The notes: generated from the letters alone by a model not told the origin. A DNA stretch of 64,000 nt from Acanthosoma haemorrhoidale (GCA_930367205.1 OV884015.1:80243341-80307340); one strand, 5' to 3'. Counted from the first letter of the stretch, positions 48,453 through 61,271 are shown. A program made the numbers and translations.

Positions 48453-48584
48453 AAAATTTATTTATTTATTTTATTTATTTTTTTTTTTCCCCTTAGCTCT
48501 CAAACTTATAAAATAGGATGTGGGAAAAATAAAGGAAAATTATTTTGGGCTAATGAGTGCCTTTCACTAAGGGGAGTCCCCCAT
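48453..48584 (-). mobile_element. Solo 3' end of the same LINE family with A-rich tail
   Basis: About 92 bases (48490..48584) nearly identical to 47502..47585, apart from an 11-base insertion, followed on the minus strand by an A-rich TAAA-type tail (48453..48489) that runs directly into the RT fragment. Two sibling copies thus sit head-to-tail. Confidence 0.7.
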
Positions 48585-49419
48585 CATTAAATTGAATATA
48601 AAAATTATATTCAAATTGGCATGTTATATCGGTCATTAATTCCAATTCGACGAGATACCAGATGATGATCTTATTTAAATTACCCTTGTATGTCTCGGCT
48701 TTAAGATTCCTAACATAAAATCGGATTCATTTATCAAGATAAAAAGTAATGAATATTCGTATATACGGATTTTTATAAAAGTGAAAAAGAGGAGTTTTTT
48801 TTATATTTACTTAAATAATTAATAAGCCCAGGATTCGTTACATAGCACATCGAATACAATCAATAGATCACGTATAGTACCAAATATCGAAAAAAATAAT
48901 GTGAATTTCTATAACAAACAATTGACTAACATAGTTAAAGAAACTTGGATTAACATAGATACCTAGGTTTACTTATCTAGTGCACGCGCATACAGTGAGA
49001 GTTTACTTTACACGGCGTTTAAAATGTGCCATGAAAACATGTTTCTTAATAATAACATTAATTTATAAAAAAAAAAAAAAATAGAGAGACTCTTTTTTTG
49101 ACATATTAAGGGGAAGTCAACATTCAGTAACAACATCACAGAATTAAATAACAATCATGTCGGAAAGACCATTGTTGTAGCGGACCAGGTCGCCATGTTG
49201 GACGGAAATCAAATAAATTGATACCATTATTCTTTAGATCGCCATCTTGCTGTATTTAAACATGGCTGCTTACCCTATTTCACAACGTATATTGTTGCTA
49301 CATCATTTATAGCAAACATTACATCTTTGATGTATTAATATTTGTAAATGACAAGAGCCTAATTTCGTCCTAAGGAATTTGAAGTAAAAGATACTCAAAA
49401 CTTATAATAAACAACAGAT

Positions 49420-49710
49420 AGAAAAAGTGGAAAGAAATAATTGTTATCAGTATGACTAGATGAAATAGGAAGGGGCTTTATTATCGGCCCTGCGGAAAAG
49501 GCGACTCCTTCAATTTATTATTCATATTGCGTGACAATCAGCTTTTCAAAAAAAGTTTAAAAGTCTCTACGAGAACATCTTTTATTATTGATATTACATT
49601 AACAGTCGATGTGTTCGGGCATCCCCTTATGACTAAAATTCCGACAAAATACACACGAAAAAATAAAATTTACATACATACAAAGCAATTAGATAAATAA
49701 CACTGAAGAT
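49420..49710 (-). repeat. Inverted dispersed repeat family, copy C
   Basis: The minus-strand reading matches 45120..45409 and, in its right half, the 44738..44900 copy. Landmarks in plus-strand form: AGGGGCTTTATTATCGGCCC, GTGACAATCAGCTTTTC and ACATCTTTTATTATTGATATT. No coding content. Confidence 0.55.
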
Positions 49711-52684
49711 CATAAATAATAAAATTGGCAACAAAACAATAAAAAAACACAGTTGGAAATAATAGTATGTTTAAATTCTTATTTAGTCATTGTGCTATAT
49801 CGAATAGAATTTTTTTTAAATGTTAAGTTAATATTAACTATAATGTTACTCTTAAGAATATTTTTTATTGAAGAATTGCCACTTTTTCTAAGCATTAAGA
49901 CTTTCGAAGGGCCATTGTTTATTTAGGGAAACATGTAGGCTGGTGAATAGGTGGCTTATGTATCCGTCAAATGCTTATGAGAGCGTACAACGACCAAGTC
50001 GTAACCATGGATACTGAATAATCGTAAACCAAAACGGTTACTAGCCAACGTTTCTTCAAGAACAATGCAGCACGCAACCTAAGCCTTAGCCGGAGATACG
50101 AGTTGAATTGAAAATGACCACCATTATGCGGGTTTGGACTGGTTGAAGATCACGGCGATTTCCCTTCCTTCGAGGGAGAGCCAAGACAGAAAATGAAAAT
50201 ACGCCGGGAGAAAACTGTTTTTGACGGGAATGAGAGCGGAACGCACGCATTTCCTCCCTTACTACACCCCTCTGGCACAACTTATACAGACACGTGTAAA
50301 AGGTCAGGAAGGATACATGTTTACAGCTTCGTATTCGTACAACCCTATAAAATCCTAATCAAAAATGGCCACGAACAAGCATTAAAACATTAGTATACAC
50401 CATTGATTACACATACGAGTAATTTTAATATTTTGGACTGACACAATTTAGGTGCTGTTTGGGATTTCTTCATGAAAGGCATTCCTTCCCTAGCTGCAGG
50501 TACAGGATGATTCCGATTGGTAAGTGGAACCGATTGGTTCCCTTCAGATAATTATTATTTGTTTTCACTAAAGCTTTCTGAAATGAAAATTGAAGCATTT
50601 GTGGACAGTAAAGATTAGGAACAGCCTAACAATAAAACAACAATAGATAGATAAATAATACCAACGGAAACTTAATACTGTAACACCGTCATATCAAAGG
50701 TTAGTAATATTAACAATTATTTTTTTGCCTCGAATATATAAAAAAAAAGCATTTTATTTATTTTTAACTTGCAGAAGTCACAGATGTATACCTCTTTTTC
50801 CATTTCAGCGCATTTGGAATGTGCCCAACATTTACACTTGTAGCATTTAAACCACACACGTTAAAAGGGATCAACATCTGAAAAGTAATGCATGCTTTTA
50901 GGTTTATCCCACTTAGGCCCCGACAACACGACATCAATGTTATGGACTTGTACAGTCATCCCCTCATACCATACCATTCTTAACCATAACTTCAAAGAAT
51001 GTTAAAGGAGAAGAATGCCGCTTTTTATAGACTTGGAACCTTATTGTTTATTGTTAGCATACATCATTAACTGCATTGTTAAAACTCGCCAGTGAACTTA
51101 TTAAGTCGACAGGTGCTCCGTGACCTAAAAACAATGTAGGTCATTGTCCGCTTTATGAAATTTCGATTGTTACAAAAATTACAACTTGATACAGCCTATC
51201 TGTTATCATTTTTATATTTAGGAACCAAATTGATTGAGAACTTATTTTCAGTCAATCCATACAATTTTCTCTGGGTTATTACTGGTCCATGTTCCCTTTT
51301 TCAACTCATCCCAATGTCTCCAATCGTATCTTTCAGCTCTTCGCACCATTAAATGAAGCCTGAATGTAGTTTCATCGAACTCCACTGCTTACGGGACTAC
51401 CATTTAACTTTTCCCACAGAACGTTGACTCTTTCTGATCATTACAAGTCCGAATTACTAATCGGGGGGACGCTCCCCCTCCCCTCCCCCATGGGAATAAG
51501 TAGACCCAGCGGTACCTCAGTGAATGGATGTCCTCAGCAAGGGAACCGGGTGAGACCGCAGAAACCATAAAACCAATCAACCGTCAAAAGAAAGGTCTTC
51601 CGAGGAGGTCTGTCTCTTTGCAGTTAGGCACATTATCGCTTTTTTTTTCCTCTCGATAAGTCGACTGCCGTAACATTAGAAATCTACAAGATGTTCTTTC
51701 CGCTTTCAAAAAAAAAAAAAAATCAATGCAGTAAAAAAATAAATTGACATCTAGACCACTAATGGTACCCAATAAACGATCTAATACGATTCTGCCTCTC
51801 GGATCATCTAAGAAAATGATAAACAATTCACTACGAATGCTTTAAAGAAGACGCTCCAAGAGGACGCCGATGAAGTATACAATAGGTAGGCCAATCAATG
51901 GTGTGATCTATCTATATGACATACCTGTCATTATAGAACTCTTTACAGCTTATTTTTATTGCTTTTTAGATTCATAAATTTTCTCATTTGTGTCTGCCTA
52001 CTGTACAACTTAGAAAAATGAAATTTTACACCGAAATCCTGTTTAATATGGCGAAGATATAAAAATTGCCATTAATTATTCGATAAACTGATATTAAAAA
52101 AAAAAAAAATTTTATTTTATTTTAAAAAGAGTATAAATTAGAATCTGAAAATCGCTGATTCTATTATTAGCCGTGAGTAGAAGATTGATGGATGGGCTAT
52201 CATAAAATTTATTAATGGGCAACCTTTTGATACACTATGTACTCCTGCTCCTGCACCAGCTTGAACAAACCCAAGTCAAGACATAGTACAGTAATAAATT
52301 TAATGAAAACCTAGCAAAATTTATTTGACCTGAGGAAATCTCCGTAATAACTCTACTCATTTATTATTTTAAAAAGTAATTATATATACCATCATATCAT
52401 ATTATACTTAAATCATTATTCATTACGTTCATTATTATTACTTAACCATTATGTAATCATATTTTTAGAACTTTAATCAGTGATTTTGCAAGCTGACGGG
52501 GTTCACTACATTGGCGTAGTTGTGGGAGGGGAGTACAAGCCATAAGTAATTCAAACATTAAAGAGTGAGTACTTGTTCTCATGTTCCCCAAAAAAATAAT
52601 TTTTACTATAATGTAACTAATAACCAACTAATTATGATATAATGTAACTCTGATATAATACAGTTACAGGCCAAGGTATTTAAT
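49711..52684. other. AT-rich spacer with minor GC patches
   Basis: A patch at about 50080..50290 is GC-richer and open on the minus strand for 64 codons, without a recognisable motif. A C-rich patch occurs near 51473..51491. No gene supported. Confidence 0.35.
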
Positions 52685-52870
52685 AACTCAATATGCTCCA
52701 GGACCCCTGACGCAGCGTACCTGTTGAGGGACGGCCCCGGATGGCACCGTCGATTCGGATCAATGTGGAAGTGGTACCGTGGCCCACCAAGGTCCCCTCC
52801 CTGCCCTCCTTCCTGCTCGTCCAATGTTCATTCTTGGCTCCCTGACATCTACAATCTCTTCCTTGGCACT
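52685..52870. other. GC-rich exon-like island, unassigned
   Basis: About 185 GC-rich bases inside AT-rich DNA. On the minus strand it carries CAGGGAGGGGACC and ends CTCAACAG before GTACGC, a possible donor; all three minus frames are partly open. On the plus strand a frame reads RDGPGWHRRFGSMWKWYRGP. Neither translation is recognisable. It could be an exon of the minus-strand gene far upstream or a repeat. Confidence 0.2.
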
Positions 52871-54693
52871 GAGATCTTTGTTACCCAGTCATCATGATAG
52901 CTTTTTTTTATCAATTCGGTGAAAAATCTTTCATATATTCAGTTTATAAAAAAACATAGGTAAATAGAAAGAATAACACAACTTAGTAGCATGCTTTAAT
53001 TATTCTTCTCATATAGATACGAAGATTCTTCAAGGGAAAACTAATCGTGACCTTTGGAAAAAAAATGTTACGACATAAACTAAAAATAGTATATTCCATT
53101 CTTACTTCTTTAGTACCATACTGTATGAGGTAGAACCTTGAATAATAAAAGAAAAAAAAAGAAGCATGATCACTATTGAAATATACTTTTTGAGAACAAA
53201 CTCTAGCATGTTAATCATGCATAGTATTCCTGGTATTGAGAACAATGGCGATTTAAATCTCCGAGCATAAAATGGCTCAAGAAATGATGTATGATGAAGT
53301 CGAAATGTATCTTGGTGAAGGAGATTTGTTTGATAGGAAACACTTGACGGATGTTAAGATGACAACACATGCTCAGTAATAATAATAAAAAATGTAAGCT
53401 GGTTTGTAAGCAACTTCGATTAATTTTAATGTTTGATTTTAAAAATAACAATTATAATTTTATGAAGGCATAATTAGCTCTACGGGCATTGAACATGGTA
53501 ACTTATACCTAGGGTAGCCTCCCGGCAAAGGGTAGGTCAAGAACCTGAATGCTAAGTATCAATTATGATTCAGTACGACGATTATAATAAAATATATATA
53601 TGATAAGTATAAGGAGACACAAGGTCAGGCTAGCTACGGATGCTACTGAAAATTACAGTGTAGAATCGGGGTAGCCTTCATTTCACAGTAGAGATTCTCC
53701 TGTAAATAAACAATTAAACAGCTATCCACAGGAAGTATATTAGGCATGAATTTAAATATACACAAAATCATCGAACAGAGAATCTATACCAATGCCTAAT
53801 TGAAAGTGTTGCGAATTATAATCACTCTCGAAAATGGACCTAATCTGAAACCAATTAATTTGGTGGATAAAAACTGAAAATGAAGTGGAATTCGGTAATA
53901 ACTTCTTAATAGGGTTTTCACAGTCCGGAGAGACAATAGTTTTGCTTTTTGTCGTTTCATAATAATCTTTACTAAAGTACCGCTGTAATAACTGATAAAA
54001 TTTTCTTCCTAGGATGTCATTAGCGGTGTTTTAATTCCTGGGAAATTTCCAAACAAAATATCCAGATATTAGCCTTGAGCGAGTCATTTACGACTCTGAG
54101 AAACCGAGAAGGAAAAAAAAAAATTGCAGGCACACAAAAGGATTGGTGCTCTGGAGCGGAAAATATTATTAAGGTCGTTCGCTGTAACATGAAACGGAAA
54201 GGCACTAATTTGCGAGTGCAGCTAGCAAATGAACATGTTATGCAAATAGCACGCGTGAACGTATTCGTTTTTATTTGATATATTTGAGAAATAAAGTGAT
54301 TACTAGCAAACAACACATACAGCGTGGATGATTTCAGTTTCCCTATTGTGATAGGGCACCTGAGGTGGGAAGTTGGAACAATGGGACAGTGAAGGTTAAA
54401 CCCACCAGCCACCAGCCCTGGGCAGAATAATTCATGGTACTGAACAACAGATTTTGGCAATACAAAATACTAACTACAGTTCCGCGTAACACTAATGTAA
54501 CATTACTAAAAAGCAGCTTAGAACCAAAACTGCATTAGTTAGTGGGAAGGATACAGAAACATGCAATAAAAATTCAATAACTTAAGATGAACCGTAAATC
54601 ACATTATGAATAAAGTTATCTCATCTATTTCTCCATTAGTTACACGATGTGTTCACAAGGTTAACAAGAGCAAAATAAAATGGCAGATCATAA
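52871..54693. other. AT-rich spacer
   Basis: No gene seen. A short GC-richer patch at 54330..54420 includes CCCTATTGTGATAGGG, a palindrome. Open frames at 54020..54460 and 54075..54278 overlap on opposite strands and resemble no family. Confidence 0.35.
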
Positions 54694-54865
54694 CAGAGGC
54701 GTACCTAGAGTTGTTGTAACCCTTTTCAGTCAATCAAAATCAATCGTGGTTATCAATTACTGAACGTAAATAAATAAAAATGTATTTTGTTTAAACATAT
54801 TTTTCTTTATTTTCTATTCATGAATGACATTGTAAAAATTGATCATTTGCAAGTTGTTTTTCTTT
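54694..54865 (+). repeat. Dispersed repeat starting CAGAGGCGTACCTAG, copy 1
   Basis: The start resembles hAT-type terminal repeats (CAGnGGCGTAnCTAG). It shares with 60787..61035 the blocks AATCAAAA(T/C)CAAT, TGGTTA(T/C)..A and TGACATTGT(C)AAAA. Probably a non-autonomous DNA transposon or SINE. No matching inverted far end was identified. Confidence 0.45.
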
Positions 54866-57229
54866 GTAAAGTATCACTATTTCTCGATTTTACCACCAGA
54901 CAAGGTATCAAAATAGGTGGCCAACCAACGCCAATTCTAATTTTTCTGGTGACTTGTTTATTTTGACTGATCAAGGATAACAATGGTGAGTCGGGCCACT
55001 GGGGTCAGTATACATTATTACATTTTTTATTTTTATACAATTTAGACAAACATAAGTTTGATAGGTAGTGTATATGCTAATTACATAAAAAAATATGATG
55101 CAACATTACCTATTTATAGATAATGCTTAATCTTATTGACAAATTTACTCCTATCTTTGGTCTAGCCACCATTGGCAAAATAGATGCAAGCGCTTTCGGC
55201 GGCTAAGGCACCATTCAAAAGTATCCTATAATTAAAATGATAGAATAAAACATAAAAGTTTGAAAAATAAAAATTAAAGTGAAAAGACATAAAATTATAA
55301 GATAGTTGAGAATGGTGGCAAAGCCGAGCCCATGTGTCAGTATAAATTAAATTGTGACTAAAGATATGTACATTTATTAATACGACTAGCTAGCAACTAA
55401 CCTTCCAAAATATCTTTACCTCAATTCTACGATAAAGATTTTTTTTTAAATGAACTTATTGGAAGTATTTATTTATTTAGTTCATCGAGTTAACACTTTT
55501 TTATTTCGTTTCTGCATTAAACTCTAAAGTTTTAGTAAAATGCAATATAAAACAGGAAACTGGGTATTCTATAACTACCCTTCTGCGCTGCGTGCATGGT
55601 GGGGTATCATGTTACAAATTCTTTTAATCTGGGAGATAAACTATTTATAAATAAAACAGCAGTAAAATATAAATGAAAGGATAGCCCGCATTGTATATCG
55701 TCATTCCATGCATCACCTATGGGCCCCCAATAATACTTGATTTTTGTAGAAAAAAAATGTATACTTTTGTAGCATAACACCACGTAAATATTCCTCAAGG
55801 CTATTAGTTATAATAAAACACATACGAGAAGAGAAAATATGAACGACAATCTCGTTGGGTAATTATAATAATTATCTCGTTATCCAAGAAATCAACGAAT
55901 TGCTTACAACATATGGCTAAATTTAGTTTTTCCATTATGCTTTATTACAAAAAGTAATTGTTCCATTGCAGAACTATTTAATTTGATTATGTCAAAGTTG
56001 GAGTACTAAAAATTACATTATAAAGCGGTAAACAAGTGAGATCTGTTGCATGCTTAAGAAATGTCAGTAACTAATCATCCTAAAAATTGATTGCACCTCA
56101 CCATAGACTATTTTGAATTAGAAAGATAAATTTGTAGGCAAGGAATTACAAGTTTGTAACAGTCTTATAACAAAAATGTCTAAAACGCAAATTAAAGAAA
56201 CTACCCTCAATGTAAATTCGTGAAAAAAAAAAAAATATTCAATACATGTTTTCTGCCGGAATTCGCCTAAAACGTCGTAAATTTATGTTACAATCAATGG
56301 CAAGCAAGCGTGTTATTTATTATAAGAGAGCATCCAGAGAAAAAAAAAGCCTTAAAATAATCATTAATATACAAGTTTATATCACACTTTAATACCCACC
56401 ATTCACTCAGAGATTGTAGAAGTAAATTTATAGTGGATAATTAATTGCCAAAAAAATAAATAGTGACAGATCCAGCATTCAAGCCCGGGCTCTACAGAAC
56501 CTTTATCTGAAATATCCAATACCGAACAAGAGATGGGTAAATATTAAAACTACTTGGCACTGCCTTTGTCTGGTTCATCCTCGAGAAAAACTTGGCTAGA
56601 TCGAAATATTTCAAGAGTACACAATGTAGAATTTCAGTTTAAAATATTCTGAGAATTATTTGTGATATTCAACATAAAACTCTATTATCCAACATGAATC
56701 ACAGTGGCTAACTGATCAAAACCAGTAATCATCGATCATTCTTGTGTACTATCTCTATTAACTGCCTGAAAGGTAAGTATTGGGGGCACTCTGTGGCATC
56801 CTGCTCTCGTCTATGATTGCCTTGGGTACCATGGGTGGGCCCCCCAAATGAGTTTAAATATACGACGTTGATGACCTGAGTTTTACGCCAAAATTAACCC
56901 CTCCCCTCCATAAAAATAAATCAACCCCACTTGAAGCATACTTATCATGTTTCTTTCATCAACCAAAGCCATTACTTTATCAAAAATATATCAATTTATT
57001 TGTTTAACCATCTCTGCCTTTTTGAGTAAAATCTTCTGCATCAAAAGAATTGTAAATAACTAAAATATAATTACAAGACTTCTTTTGGAGTATGTATGAA
57101 TTTCTTTTTGTGTTCCCTCACATCTTTCGTATACTCCGGGTGGAAAATTCAAAACTATAAATCTTTAATAGCTTCAGAGCGGGGAATTGTTTTTTTTTTC
57201 GGAAGGGAGGGCCAACGTTTTCATGTTCA
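54866..57229. other. AT-rich spacer, no gene recognised
   Basis: A consensus-like donor GAAAGGTAAGTA occurs at about 56768 with no coding exon in front of it. GGGCTTGAATGCTGG (minus, about 56489..56475) weakly resembles a SINE B box. Confidence 0.35.
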
Positions 57230-57640
57230 ATTTTTAATGCCCCTTATTATTTCACTCATTCCTTCAAAGTACATGAAATTCCACCGAAAACTATCCAACC
57301 ACCTTAATGCCCTAGCACACTCATTACACTGAGCCACAAATCCCTACAACCCGCCTCGAAGACTAAAGCAGTAGTGGCCTCTTGACCTGCTATAAATACG
57401 TGACAGTGGGAGTCCTAGCCATGGCCAGTTTCTCCAATCATGTCCTGAGCGTTTGTGGCTCTCGCGCTCTTGATTAGCCTCCACTGTCACGCGGTTGATG
57501 GAGCAGCGTGAGGGACTTCCCAAGACTCTTTTTCTTCTTTCGAAGAAATGCAAGGGAATTGGAAATAATTTGGAATTGGGATATCTCTGGGATGTTTGTA
57601 AATACTGTAGGAATGAGGCAGATTGAAATTTAATCGCGAT
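57230..57640 (+). mobile_element. 5'-truncated jockey-like LINE, copy 3
   Basis: The plus strand encodes PSKYMKFHRKLSNHLN, then after frame damage the equivalent of the HPYNPPR block, and a frame that reads WPLDLL and stops, confirming the family's normal C-terminus. The 3' UTR (GTCCTGAGCG, TTTGTGGCTCTCGCGCTCTT) runs to a diverged version of the GGCAGATTG tail near 57640. More decayed than copies 1 and 2. Confidence 0.7.
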
Positions 57641-57970
57641 ATAGATGGTAAAAATAGAAAAAAAAAATTCAAAGGAATATTTAAATGGCTTTATATTTAC
57701 GAATCTATACACGTTTTCTATCCAGGTTCTATGACTGACAGAAACAACCACACCTTAGAATACATTGAAGAATATGTTACCGACCACACCACGATTAATT
57801 GCGTTAGATATGCCTCGAAGCGATCATTATGGTCATGGATGTTTTGCCTAGAAACGGGAACCCCTGCAACGCCGTGTACTTCTGTTAGCCGATCTGACCA
57901 CGTCCGGTATACATATGCATATGGCACGGTTGGCTGCCGCGATATACAGAGCATCAACGTCCATCTTATA

Positions 57971-58034
57971 ACGGAATCGAAGGATAGCCGCAAAATCCTC
58001 TTAATAAAAAGCACTGTACCGCTAGACCGTTCCG
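57971..58034 (-). repeat. tRNA-like sequence (SINE head or tRNA pseudogene)
   Basis: On the minus strand GGTCTAGCGGTACAGTGC is close to a canonical A box / D-arm and, about 40 bases on, CCTTCGATTCCG resembles a B box with GG changed to CC. The T-stem and acceptor stem do not pair well, so it is not a functional tRNA. The 183-codon plus-strand frame at 57623..58174 that covers it is therefore probably fortuitous. Confidence 0.4.
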
Positions 58035-58174
58035 GATGCAGACGAACGGAAGATGGAACGAACCTAGAGGTGATCCCATTTAATATACCACAACGTTCGG
58101 ATGACCTAATTCATCCAAGAGAAAATGTAAATAAACCCCCTCATCCCCAAAGTCACCCTAATTATAGTTCCTAA

Positions 58175-59487
58175 TATGAAGGGTGCAAACAAAATCGCAG
58201 CCAATGCAAGCCTACACTCGCCCAACTTGTAGATTTGAATGGTTATATTAACAAGGATATCGGCTTAGGCTGATGAAAGAATGACGTAGAATTTTCATGA
58301 TTTTTTATTCTGCATTGATACCACTACTTTGGTCATTGGGTAAGAAAAAGATACGACATGCACAGGACATTCCCTCTAACAACTTCCATCCTCACCAAGG
58401 ATAATTGATACAGTGACTCGTTTGATTAGTTCATAGCGGTACAGTTAGAGTTTCATTAAACTTATTTATAGACAACGTGTCAACATACTGTGTATATCTA
58501 CACCAGAACCTGATAACAAGAAAAGAAAGGGGGATGTTATAAATAGTGTGTTATTGACTAGGGGAACAAACGGGAAGGTACAAGTCAAACGTCAATAGTA
58601 TAAGAAAGATTACCTACATGGAACAGTTGATCAGTTTGTAGTTATGAGATAAGAATAATTTATTGAACAGTTAATAAATATAAGTAAAATAGAGGGAACA
58701 ATGGAGAAAAAAAAGTTAGAAATAGCCCAAAACGTTAAGTCCAGAAGATGAAACAGTTCAAAAGATTGAGCCTAGAAGAAGAGTTCCCCCAAAAGAAGCA
58801 GACTCGAAGGAGAAATAGTCAAGACAACTAGAAGAAACGAGCAACACGAGCTGAAGAAACGTGGCAGATAAGGAAGACTTGCAATTAGCGTTAAGAAGAA
58901 TAACGGACGATAATGAGCCATGTAGTCTACTTAGCCTTTAACAAGTAATACATACAATAAATTAATGGGTAATATTAACATTTTATGAAACTCTGACAAA
59001 TTATATTAACCAACTTAAGCCGACATTCTAACAATAACATCCTATGTTAACGAAATTGGCAGGTGATCATGAACTAACAATACAACTTGTACGTATTTTG
59101 CTTCTCAAAGTATGATAAATAAACATAACGATTTTTATTTTTAAAAAAATTATTAAAATAACCACTCTAAGTCAAAATCCAAAATCAAAGAAACAGCACT
59201 AGAGCGAAAAGTTTTAATGAATCATTGGTATTAAAACCTATGTTGAGGTTAAAATTTGAAGTTTAAATTAAATTTTCTACCATAATATTTTTTTTTTGAT
59301 ACCAATGTACTATTTATTGAGCATAAAATATGACGGGTGTCACTGAAACTGTCAGAGCAGTGCGATCACCATTTGAGCAATCCATAAAAGAATAGTAACG
59401 AATGGTCAACTTCTATCTAAACAGCATAGTTTAACAACCATTTCAATAATTAATTTTCACAGGCTCAATTAATTATACAATAAGTGT
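58175..59487. other. AT-rich spacer
   Basis: Purine-rich plus strand at about 58670..58900 with many AGAAG-like steps. No coding or RNA feature recognised. Confidence 0.35.
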
Positions 59488-59537
59488 AAAAAAAAAAAAT
59501 AAAAAAAAAAAAAAATTAAAAAAAAAAAAAAAAAAAG
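59488..59537. repeat. A-rich tract
   Basis: About 50 bases of almost pure A on the plus strand, broken by single T residues. It could be the aged poly(A) tail of an insertion, but the sequence to its left is not recognised. Confidence 0.7.
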
Positions 59538-59939
59538 GTATGGGGTAAGTAATACTTGGGTTCACTTTATAAACACCATGTTTCCAGCCCTCTCAGTCTA
59601 TTGTTTCGTTTGTTTATTTTTAAGATCACCAGCTCAGAAGCTGGGAAAAGCCTACCTAACTTCAAGGATACTCCACAAAATTAAGTTTAGCGAGATATCA
59701 GTAGAGAAATGATATACGTAAAAATAAATTTTTTTTTGAAAAATCGTAGAGATCGAGATGTTTTATTGAATAAAATGGAATATTTATGGTCAAAACACCG
59801 ATTAATTCTTTTATAATAATTTAATGAGGTTTAACAAAATATCACAGAGACTCAAAATACCTTATGGTATTATTCCTTTACTTTGTAAGCCTTTACTTTC
59901 GTTTAGATAGATCTTTTTTTTGTTAAAAGTTTCATCTAA

Positions 59940-60003
59940 CATTCTTTATTGTGATAAAATTACAATCTACCTTATTGGGGAATAAGTTATTGTGGTCAAT
60001 GAT
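59940..60003 (-). mobile_element. Tail-only copy of the jockey-like LINE
   Basis: About 62 bases matching the 29574..29640 fragment almost position for position (TTTATTGTGATAAAATTACA on the plus strand), hence the same 3' end of the element at 5425..5955. Both tail-only copies share the TTGTGGTCAATG edge, which suggests the edge belongs to the element. Confidence 0.6.
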
Positions 60004-60525
60004 TTCATTCATACTGTATTTAAAAACAAATAAAAACAAAAGCAGTTTAGTTCACTGTTAATGTTCAAATATTTTAAATAATAGAAAAAAAATAGCAAGG
60101 CTATGCATGGAAGGGTACGAGTGCTATTCTGAGTGAAAGTCTCCTCTTGACAATGACTGTCGTATGTACAAGCACTTTAATAATAAAACTATGAGGATAG
60201 CACAGAATCTTTTCGATAGTTGAGGACAGTTGGAAAGTTTCTTTTTAAATGGATTTACAAAACACGGAAAACGGAAAGTCTGCAATACAAATTTGAACCG
60301 CTCATCGGCGAACAGTAAAAACGAGAAAGTAACTCAGAGATAGGCCGAGTGAGAAGATACGAAGGGAAAGTGGGATCGTGAGCACACACAGGAGACAATA
60401 GGAGGACCTTTTCTGTTTCCACTTCAATAAGTCAGAAGGAGCAGTTCTGTACGGCTATTTAGTAAGCACGGCTGCCGAGGACACGCTCCGCGATAATGGA
60501 GCCAACATCACGAGCTGTTCACAAC

Positions 60526-60725
60526 TCATCACGGCCGTTCAATATTAATGTCTTGAAGGCGAGCTTGGCGAATGCCAGCGAACATCTGGGCTCCCGAACG
60601 GACGAATCACGGCAATCGATGACGGTGCGACGATAGGGCACAGAAAGTATTCGCAGCACGTGCATCCGATAAATTTATTCCAAATCAAACACGAAATCCG
60701 GAAGTCACGCATGATTGAGATCATT
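60526..60725 (+). repeat. Three-copy local repeat, copy A
   Basis: Shares ATTAATGTCTTG near its start with copy B, and CACGTGCATCCGATAAATTT plus AAATCCGGAAGTCACGCATGA near its end with copies B and C. No coding motif recognised. Confidence 0.45.
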
Positions 60726-60786
60726 GAAAGCGATTGAACTGTTCTGGGTTCAACTAAGAATATGGACTTATAATAGATCAACCATC

Positions 60787-61035
60787 CAGTGGCATAACTA
60801 GATCTTTTGCCACCTGGGGCGGTCCCAAATTTGACACCTTTTCTAAGTAAATCAAAACCAATAATGGTTACTAACTATTACTAAACAAAATTAACTAAAA
60901 AAACATTTTTTTTTTTCGAAACAGATTGTACACATAATGATAAAATGTAAGTGTGTTTGAATATTTAATTGTCTTGCTTTTTCATTAGAAAAGTCTTGAT
61001 TGACATTGTCAAAATTTATAGCACCACTTTATCTT
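60787..61035 (+). repeat. Dispersed repeat starting CAGTGGCATAACTAG, copy 2
   Basis: Related to 54694..54865 by the hAT-like start and by the internal AATCAAAACCAATAATGGTTA and TGACATTGTCAAAATT blocks. Inserted between two copies of the local repeat. Confidence 0.45.
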
Positions 61036-61271
61036 TAAACGGCCATTCCAAATTTGTGACACAAATTTCTTTTATCACTTATTAAGCGGAAAAATGTCAA
61101 CGTCGAGTAGGCAACGCAGCATGGTCAGCACACATTTTTGTAAAAGTTGGATACTTATTATAATCAGTGATTTTTTGATTACAACATTGTTTATTTTTAT
61201 ATATTGTAGACAACAATACAAAGAATCAGGGGCCAGGAAGACCCGCAGGAAGATAAGATAGCACAAATCGA

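Noticed and set aside
47502..48584. LTR retrotransposon suggested by about 90-base direct repeats flanking an RT frame
   Set aside because: The RT is of the non-LTR type, the repeats are its 3' UTR ends, and one carries an A-rich tail; no TG...CA ends or integrase.
48399..48590. 63-codon plus-strand open frame
   Set aside because: Spans the junction of two LINE copies and an A/T-rich tail; no meaning on this strand.
54020..54460. 146-codon minus-strand open frame
   Set aside because: Overlaps an open frame on the other strand; no motif, no splice borders, no similarity to anything seen in the window.
56740..56780. Consensus donor AAAG|GTAAGTATT on the plus strand
   Set aside because: Upstream sequence has stops in the nearby frames and no acceptor or coding look; likely chance.
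57623..58174. 183-codon plus-strand open frame, among the longest in the window
   Set aside because: It starts inside the tail of a jockey-like LINE copy and runs antisense through a tRNA-like sequence; the peptide has no recognisable domain. Best explained as a chance frame.
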